Shown: positions 1-3,825 of the stretch, piece by piece | Layout of the letters: the number at the start of each line of letters is the position of its first letter | Position numbering within the stretch: the stretch's first letter is position 1 | Source: an uncultured Bacilli bacterium | Lineage (GTDB): Bacteria > Bacillota_I > Bacilli_A > RF39 > UBA660 | Assembly (NCBI GenBank): GCA_947623755.1 | Contig: CANQHB010000067.1 | Location: 1-5,123 of the forward strand | Reading direction: 5' to 3' | Length of the DNA: 5,123 nt | Notes under the pieces: model-generated | Seen by the model: only the letters and a program-made list of their open reading frames with translations | The model's database searches: none | Told to the model about the DNA's origin: nothing | Translations under genes and position numbers: made by a program

Positions 1-483
1 GGTATTCAGGGAGGCCCCTTAATGCATGTCATTGCCGCTAAAGCTGAATGCTTTTATGAAGCCTTACAACCCGAATTTAAAGAATATGCAAACCAAGTTA
101 TCTTAAATGCTAAAGCTCTTGCAGAGACTCTAGAAGAAGAAGGATTTAAAATTATATCTGGGGGTACCGATAATCACTTACTTTTAGTTGACGTTAAATC
201 TTCCTTAGGAATAACTGGTAAAGAGGCCGAAACTATTCTCGATAAAATATGTATTACAGTAAATAAAAATACTATTCCTAATGAAACGGAATCACCATTT
301 AAAACTAGTGGTATTCGCTTAGGTAGTCCGGCCATGACTACCCGAGGCCTAAAAGAGGCTGAATTTATTACGATTGGCCATATTATCGCGCGCGCTTTAA
401 AAAATAAAGATAATGAAAACATTTTAAATGAATTAAAACAAGAAGTACTTGCATTAACTGCTAAATTTCCCATTTATGCTTAG
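1..483 (+). CDS. glyA: Serine hydroxymethyltransferase, C-terminal 160 residues (5' end outside window)
   Basis: GlyA is a cytosolic PLP enzyme that interconverts serine plus tetrahydrofolate with glycine plus 5,10-methylene-tetrahydrofolate, the main source of one-carbon units for dTMP, purines and methionine. The reading frame is open from base 1 and begins GIQGGPLMHVIAAKA, the family's signature just after the PLP-lysine segment. That lysine lies upstream and cannot be seen. Further matches are SGGTDNHL (about 160-183), NKNTIPNE (about 265-290) and SGIRLGSPAMTTRG (307-348). The Arg at 316-318 corresponds to the substrate-carboxylate-binding arginine (Arg363 in E. coli). The C-terminus (ALTAKFPIYA) is the usual one, so the 3' end is complete, and TAG stops it at 481-483. 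About 250 residues of a usual 410-420 are missing because of the window edge. The first internal ATG at 22 is Met within the PLMH motif, not a start. tmk begins 11 bases after the stop, so co-transcription is likely. Assignment is firm. Confidence 0.97.
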   Translation, partial: GIQGGPLMHVIAAKAECFYEALQPEFKEYANQVILNAKALAETLEEEGFKIISGGTDNHLLLVDVKSSLGITGKEAETILDKICITVNKNTIPNETESPFKTSGIRLGSPAMTTRGLKEAEFITIGHIIARALKNKDNENILNELKQEVLALTAKFPIYA

Positions 484-488
484 GTGAG
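482..488 (+). promoter_or_regulatory. Ribosome binding site of tmk, decides its start
   Basis: The stretch AGGTGAG overlaps the glyA stop codon and sits 6 bases before the ATG at 495. An in-frame GTG at 489 also exists, but it lies against this site with no room for a spacer, so ATG 495 is the better start. Confidence 0.7.
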
Positions 489-494
489 GTGCTT

Positions 495-1178
495 ATGAGT
501 AAAGGTAAATTAATTGTAATTGAAGGGGTAGATTATTCTGGAAAGCAAACGCAAACTGAACTTTTAGTCCAAAATTTACAAGCCGAAGGCCTAAAAGCGA
601 TTAGTTTTAGTTTCCCTAATTATGCTTCGCCAACCGGTAAAATTATCGGCGAGTCTTATCTAGGTAAAAATGGTAATTCTCTTTTTAAAGAGGGCATTCA
701 AAATGTTGACCCTAAAATTTCTAGCCTTTACTACGCGGCCGACCGGGCCTATAATATCGGTATTATCAAAGATTATTTAGCAAAAGGTTATATTGTCGTT
801 CTAAACCGGTATGTGGAATCCAATATGGCTTTCCAAGGTGGTAAAATAAAAGATATTAAACTGCGGAACATGATGTATGAGTGGTTAGACAATCTTGAAT
901 TCGTTCTCCTAGATTTACCTCGCCCAGATTTAGTTATCTTCTTATATATGCCTTATGAAAAAGTCTGTGAATTTAAAACAGCCAAACAAGAAGTGGCTAA
1001 TGTCGATATGCTTCGCATGGCAGAAATTGCCTATTTTGAACTAGCAACCATTTATGACTATCAAAAAATAAATTGTATCAGTAATAATAAACTTCGCCCT
1101 ATAAAAGAAATGGGCGCCGAAATACTATCCAAAGTAAAAAAAGTAATAGAACAGGATGAAGACCATGAATTTAAGTGA
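495..1178 (+). CDS. tmk: Thymidylate kinase (dTMP kinase), Clostridia-like variant
   Basis: Probably converts dTMP to dTDP with ATP, the step after thymidylate synthase in dTTP supply. The protein has 227 residues from ATG 495; the family usually has 200-230. Residues 5-10 (KLIVIE) form the first strand and 11-20 read GVDYSGKQTQ, the P-loop. The residue after the P-loop Lys is Gln18 where most kinases have Ser or Thr. I recall the same GKQTQ form in a clostridial Tmk group, so it is probably a lineage trait. PNYASPTG (41-48) is the dTMP-side loop, AADR (81-84) the helix contacting nucleotide, and 104-116 (NRYVESNMAFQGG) the DR(Y/H)..S..AYQGG motif with Asp changed to Asn104. RPDLVIFLYM (143-152) is a core strand, and the LID region (about 158-180) has few arginines. 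The gene lies 11 bases after glyA and overlaps queA by 14 bases, and stops at TGA. The fold is clear. Strict dTMP specificity is inferred; another deoxynucleoside monophosphate substrate is possible. Confidence 0.88.
   Translation: MSKGKLIVIEGVDYSGKQTQTELLVQNLQAEGLKAISFSFPNYASPTGKIIGESYLGKNGNSLFKEGIQNVDPKISSLYYAADRAYNIGIIKDYLAKGYIVVLNRYVESNMAFQGGKIKDIKLRNMMYEWLDNLEFVLLDLPRPDLVIFLYMPYEKVCEFKTAKQEVANVDMLRMAEIAYFELATIYDYQKINCISNNKLRPIKEMGAEILSKVKKVIEQDEDHEFK
1153..1156 (+). promoter_or_regulatory. Ribosome binding site of queA, decides its start
   Basis: AGGA lies inside the end of tmk, 8 bases before ATG 1165. The alternative in-frame ATG at 1156 overlaps this site and has no Shine-Dalgarno sequence of its own. 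Family members also begin like the 1165 product (M-x-L-S-D-F). Confidence 0.6.
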
Positions 1179-2187
1179 TTTTAATTATGATTTACCCGAA
1201 GAATTAATTGCCCAAACTCCTTTAACTAAACGTGATAGTTCTAAATTAATGATTTTAGATAAAGATACGGGTGCCATTACCCATAAACACTTTCACGATA
1301 TTTTAGAGGAGTTCCAACCGGGAGACGTTTTAGTTTTAAACGATACCAAAGTAATTCCGGCTAGATTAATCGGGGTAAAAGAAGAAACTAACGCTGTAAT
1401 CGAGCTTTTACTTTTAAAAGATATTGGTAATAATGTTTGGGAATGCTTATCTCGGCCAGCTAAAAGATTAAAAGTAGGAACCATTGTTACTTTTAGTCCT
1501 AAATTAAAAGCGGAAGTCTTAGCCAAATTCGATGAAGGAATAGTTCATGTTAAACTAATTTATACGGGTATTTTAATGGAAATACTAGATGAGCTAGGCG
1601 AAATGCCTCTTCCTCCTTATATTCATGAAAAATTAAAGGAAAAAGACCGTTATCAAACTGTTTATGCCAAAACTATCGGTAGTGCGGCGGCGCCCACGGC
1701 GGGACTTCACTTTACCAAAGAACTTTTAGCCCAAATTGAAGCTAAAGGCGTCGAAATCTTATTTGTAACTTTACATGTTGGCCTAGGAACATTTCGGCCC
1801 GTAGAAGTTGAAAATGTTTTAGAACACCACATGCATAGTGAATTTTATGAATTAAAAGAAGAAGTTGCCAAAAAATTAAATCAAGCAAAACAAGACCATC
1901 GGAAAATTTATTCGGTTGGCACTACGACTACGAGAGTTCTAGAAACTGTTATGCATAAATATGGTCAATTTATCGCTTGTCATGGCACGACGGATATCTT
2001 CATTTATCCCGGGTTTGAATTTCAAGCTATTGATGGTTTAATTACGAATTTCCACTTACCTAAATCAACGCTTTTAATGCTTGTTAGCGCGTTAGCTAGT
2101 CGGGAAATTATCTTAAATGCTTACGAAGAAGCTATCAAGCATAAGTATCGTTTTTTCTCTTTTGGCGATGCCATGTTTATTAAATAA
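1165..2187 (+). CDS. queA: S-adenosylmethionine:tRNA ribosyltransferase-isomerase QueA
   Basis: QueA transfers and rearranges the ribosyl part of S-adenosylmethionine onto 7-aminomethyl-7-deazaguanine at the wobble position of GUN-anticodon tRNAs, giving epoxyqueuosine, the penultimate step of queuosine synthesis. From ATG 1165 the product has 340 residues, normal for the family. Visible family blocks are NLSDFNYDLPEELIAQTPL (2-20), VLNDTKVIPARL (57-68), LSRPAKRLKVG (95-105), DRYQTVYAKTIGSAAAPTAG (161-180) followed by LHFT, LHVGLGTFRPV (203-213), YSVGTTTTRVLE (249-260), TNFHLPKSTLLMLVSAL (294-310) and RFFSFGDAMFI (329-339). All are intact. It overlaps the end of tmk by 14 bases, so translation is probably coupled, and it is followed immediately by a terminator, making it the last gene of the cluster. 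Other queuosine genes are not in the window. Confidence 0.97.
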   Translation: MNLSDFNYDLPEELIAQTPLTKRDSSKLMILDKDTGAITHKHFHDILEEFQPGDVLVLNDTKVIPARLIGVKEETNAVIELLLLKDIGNNVWECLSRPAKRLKVGTIVTFSPKLKAEVLAKFDEGIVHVKLIYTGILMEILDELGEMPLPPYIHEKLKEKDRYQTVYAKTIGSAAAPTAGLHFTKELLAQIEAKGVEILFVTLHVGLGTFRPVEVENVLEHHMHSEFYELKEEVAKKLNQAKQDHRKIYSVGTTTTRVLETVMHKYGQFIACHGTTDIFIYPGFEFQAIDGLITNFHLPKSTLLMLVSALASREIILNAYEEAIKHKYRFFSFGDAMFIK

Positions 2188-2210
2188 GCTAGTCTCATGA
2201 CTAGTTTTTT
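2186..2210 (+). terminator. Rho-independent terminator after queA
   Basis: CTAGTC (2189-2194) pairs perfectly with GACTAG (2199-2204) around a TCAT loop and is followed by six T (2205-2210). The stem can extend by a G-U and two A-U pairs into the queA stop codon. There is no T-run on the other strand, so it works only on plus-strand transcripts. Confidence 0.85.
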
Positions 2211-2239
2211 GTTACCTAATTAGGATAATGCCATATACT
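2209..2239 (+). promoter_or_regulatory. Candidate promoter of the short-chain dehydrogenase gene
   Basis: TATACT at 2234-2239 is a good -10 match (5/6). The best -35 is TTGTTA at 2209-2214 (4/6) with a long 19-base spacer; GTTACC at 2211-2216 gives 17 bases but matches poorly. Transcription would begin around 2245-2246, at the edge of the Shine-Dalgarno sequence. GATAAT at 2224-2229 is an alternative -10 without a -35. A promoter is expected here because a terminator lies just upstream, but the exact element is uncertain. Confidence 0.35.
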
Positions 2240-2244
2240 ATCTT

Positions 2245-2250
2245 AGGAGG
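2245..2250 (+). promoter_or_regulatory. Strong ribosome binding site of the dehydrogenase gene
   Basis: A consensus AGGAGG lies 6 bases before ATG 2257. It is the best Shine-Dalgarno sequence in the window, suggesting efficient translation. Confidence 0.85.
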
Positions 2251-2256
2251 ATATTT

Positions 2257-3177
2257 ATGGACTATGATTATAAATTTGGCAATACTGCTTACAAATATTT
2301 TGATAAAGTAGGGCTTCAATGTAAAGAATATCGCATATTAGCTCCCGAACAAGAACAACTAAAACAGCCCGGATTAGAATATAAAATGGAACCCCGACCT
2401 ATTTTTGATAATCCTAATTATCATGGGTCTGGTAAACTAAAAGATAAAGTAGCCATCATCACTGGAGGCGATAGTGGACTTGGAAGAGCCGCGGCCGTGG
2501 CTTTTGTAAAAGAAGGGGCCAAAGTAGTTATCCCATATTATGATGAACATGAAGACGCCCAAGAAACTAAAGCATATTTAGAAAAACTAGGAGGGTCTTG
2601 TCTTTTAATCTCCGGCGATATTCGCGATAAAAAATTTAGCCAAAAAATTGTCGAAATGACCCTAAAAGAATATGGTAAAATAAATATTTTAGTAAATAAT
2701 GCCGGTGTTCAGTATCAAGCGCCTAGTCTTGAATGCATAAGTGATGAACAATTTGATAAAACTATGCAAGTAAACGTCTATGGGCTTTTCTATCTAACGA
2801 AAGCAGTCTTACCTCATCTTCATGCGGGCGATTCAATAATTAATCTTTCATCCATAACTACTTTTTATGGGGAACCGGAATTAATTGATTATGTTACCAC
2901 TAAAGGCGCTATTGTTGGTTTTACTCGTGCTTTAGCCCGTAATTTAGCTTTAAAAAATATTCGCGTTAATGCTATTGCTCCGGGATTTTTCTGGACTCCA
3001 CTTCAACCCGCTTGTTGGGTAAAAGAAAAAATTCCTTCTTTAGGGGCCGACGCCGCCATGGCTAGGGGTGCAATGCCTTATGAACTCGCTCCAACCTTTG
3101 TTTTTCTTGCTTCCGATGATTCTAGTTACGTCACTGGCCAGGTAATCCATAATAATGGTGGCCAAGTAATGGGTTAA
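2257..3177 (+). CDS. Short-chain dehydrogenase/reductase, YhdF/YdaD/YghA type
   Basis: A classical-fold NAD(P)-dependent oxidoreductase of 306 residues, probably cytosolic; the substrate is unknown. The YhdF/YdaD (Bacillus) and YghA (E. coli) subgroup is marked by an N-terminal extension, seen here as PEQEQLKQPGLEYKMEPRP (30-48) and DNPNYHGSGKLKDKVAIITG (51-70). Next come the cofactor motif TGGDSGLG (69-76), NNAG (147-150), and a full catalytic set: Asn173 (NVYG), Ser199 (NLSSIT), Tyr212 and Lys216 (YVTTK). IRVNAIAPGFFWTPL (235-249) and the C-terminal VTGQVIHNNGGQ (292-303) complete the fold. The first 29 residues, rich in Tyr, vary in the family and I assign them no role. Relatives in Bacillus belong to general-stress regulons; a similar role here is inference. 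The gene is flanked by terminators on both sides, so it is a single-gene unit. NADP preference cannot be decided by eye. Confidence 0.93.
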   Translation: MDYDYKFGNTAYKYFDKVGLQCKEYRILAPEQEQLKQPGLEYKMEPRPIFDNPNYHGSGKLKDKVAIITGGDSGLGRAAAVAFVKEGAKVVIPYYDEHEDAQETKAYLEKLGGSCLLISGDIRDKKFSQKIVEMTLKEYGKINILVNNAGVQYQAPSLECISDEQFDKTMQVNVYGLFYLTKAVLPHLHAGDSIINLSSITTFYGEPELIDYVTTKGAIVGFTRALARNLALKNIRVNAIAPGFFWTPLQPACWVKEKIPSLGADAAMARGAMPYELAPTFVFLASDDSSYVTGQVIHNNGGQVMG

Positions 3178-3187
3178 CATTCCATTT

Positions 3188-3216
3188 AAAAAATAGTGTA
3201 AAGAGCACTATTTTTA
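3188..3216. terminator. Bidirectional hairpin terminator between the dehydrogenase and the peptide/yigZ pair
   Basis: A perfect 10-base-pair stem joins 3189-3198 to 3206-3215 (AAAAATAGTG with CACTATTTTT) around a 7-base loop. Reading plus, the stem ends in TTTTTATTT and serves the dehydrogenase gene. Reading minus, it ends in six T and is the first terminator-like structure met by a yigZ transcript. Confidence 0.8.
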
Positions 3217-3217
3217 T

Positions 3218-3246
3218 TTGTCTAATTTAAAAATATAAGGTATACT
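3218..3246 (+). promoter_or_regulatory. Promoter of the 49-residue peptide gene
   Basis: TTGTCT (3218-3223, 4/6) and TATACT (3241-3246, 5/6) are separated by exactly 17 bases, the ideal sigma-A spacing. The predicted start near 3253 leaves a leader of only about 11 bases, beginning at the Shine-Dalgarno sequence AGGTGA (3253-3258). Confidence 0.55.
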
Positions 3247-3263
3247 TATTATAGGTGAGTATA

Positions 3264-3413
3264 ATGTTACATTATTATGAAAAATTAATTATATCTATTG
3301 TTATCTTTTTAGGTGTCGTAATCGGTACCTCTTCAATTGTCGGTAATTATGTAAAACAAGTTGAACGCAATAAAAGAGTCACTGAAGACCGCATAATTAT
3401 TGGCAATCTTTAA
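3264..3413 (+). CDS. Predicted small single-pass membrane protein, 49 residues, unrecognised
   Basis: I do not recognise a family. The reading frame runs from ATG 3264 to TAA 3411-3413. Residues 8-27 are a continuous hydrophobic stretch (LIISIVIFLGVVIGTSSIVG) fit for one transmembrane helix, with a GxxxG pattern at Gly17/Gly21. A polar tail follows, with Lys31, Arg35, Lys37, Arg38 and Arg43 among mixed charges, predicting the C-terminus in the cytoplasm by the positive-inside rule. Support for a real gene is a well-spaced promoter (3218-3246), a Shine-Dalgarno AGGTGA 5 bases before the ATG, and its place directly after a terminator. Its last 17 bases overlap the 3' end of yigZ on the opposite strand. 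It could be a small membrane regulator or stabiliser, a type I toxin-like peptide, or a chance frame. The function is unknown. Confidence 0.6.
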   Translation: MLHYYEKLIISIVIFLGVVIGTSSIVGNYVKQVERNKRVTEDRIIIGNL

Positions 3414-3753
3414 TAACTTCTTTTGCGGTATTACTATAAGCTCGTAATAACCCTCCGGCGCCTAATTTAATGCCTCCAAAATATCGCACCACGACAATTA
3501 GCGCATTATCCAAATTATTTCGTTCGATAATATTTAAAATCGGCATGCCGGCAGTGCCACTCGGTTCTTTATCATCCGATTTTTTTATATTGGCTTGTAA
3601 TTTATACGCATAGGGGAAGTGTCTTGCTTTTTTATGTTCTTTTTTTAAATTTGTTAAAATTAAAGCTATCTCATCTATCTTATCTATGTTATAATAATAG
3701 CCAATAAACTTTGATTTTTTAATTTCTAAAGTATAAGTATTTACTAATTTCAT
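3397..3753 (-). CDS. yigZ: YigZ/IMPACT (UPF0029) N-terminal-domain protein, lacking the usual C-terminal domain
   Basis: The 118-residue product matches the N-terminal half of the bacterial YigZ/YvyE family, related to eukaryotic IMPACT, a regulator of the kinase Gcn2. The bacterial role is poorly defined; a link to ribosomes or translation is suggested for the family. Key blocks are EIKKSKFIG (10-18), ARH (43-45), EPSGTAGMPIL (63-73) and VVVRYFGGIKLGAGGL (87-102) with LLRAYS after it. Usual members have about 200-215 residues and a second ferredoxin-like domain (DUF1949). Here translation stops (TAA at 3399-3397) right after the first domain, and the three frames immediately beyond, down to about 3335, show no recognisable remnant. 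The start at 3753 is supported by the Shine-Dalgarno AGGGGGTG (3766-3759, minus strand) 5 bases away. The gene is divergent from uvrC and convergent with the small peptide gene. Family assignment is firm; whether the short form is natural or a truncation is open. Confidence 0.9.
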   Translation of the reverse strand: MKLVNTYTLEIKKSKFIGYYYNIDKIDEIALILTNLKKEHKKARHFPYAYKLQANIKKSDDKEPSGTAGMPILNIIERNNLDNALIVVVRYFGGIKLGAGGLLRAYSNTAKEVIKDCQ

Positions 3754-3768
3754 AACTCCACCCCCTTA

Positions 3769-3774
3769 ATTATA
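3769..3774 (-). promoter_or_regulatory. Candidate -10 element of yigZ
   Basis: On the minus strand a perfect TATAAT lies only 2 bases upstream of the Shine-Dalgarno sequence. The best-spaced -35 (TACAAA, 3797-3792, 17-base spacer) matches only 3/6. A-T richness makes chance matches easy, so confidence is limited. Confidence 0.35.
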
Positions 3775-3775
3775 C

Positions 3776-3804
3776 CTTAAAATTTAAAAAATTTGTAGTA
3801 TAAT
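3776..3804 (+). promoter_or_regulatory. Candidate promoter of uvrC
   Basis: A perfect -10, TATAAT, at 3799-3804 lies 17 bases after a weak -35, CTTAAA at 3776-3781 (3/6). A and T runs fill the spacer. The predicted start near 3811 gives a leader of about 15 bases containing the Shine-Dalgarno GAGGTG (3813-3818), 7 bases before the ATG. The region is shared with the divergent yigZ promoter. Confidence 0.45.
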
Positions 3805-3825
3805 AATACCAAGAGGTGAAAAAAT

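Noticed and set aside
174..473. 99-codon open frame on the minus strand inside glyA
   Set aside because: It lies opposite strongly conserved glyA coding sequence and shows no family motif or ribosome binding site; it is a shadow frame.
489..497. GTG 489 as the tmk start
   Set aside because: It lies against the Shine-Dalgarno sequence itself; ATG 495 has proper spacing and a normal N-terminus.
1156..1167. ATG 1156 as the queA start
   Set aside because: It has no Shine-Dalgarno sequence, and the three extra residues are not typical of QueA; ATG 1165 fits both.
1293..1526. 77-codon open frame on the minus strand inside queA
   Set aside because: It is opposite intact queA motifs, with no recognisable protein features.
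3335..3396. Possible decayed DUF1949 domain beyond the yigZ stop (minus strand)
   Set aside because: All three minus frames past the stop are short and show no similarity I can recognise to the YigZ C-terminal domain.
3664..3692. Repeated ATCTATCT-like units resembling a microsatellite
   Set aside because: They encode the Asn-Ile-Asp-Lys-Ile-Asp-Glu-Ile segment of YigZ; the units are irregular and explained by Asp/Ile codons.
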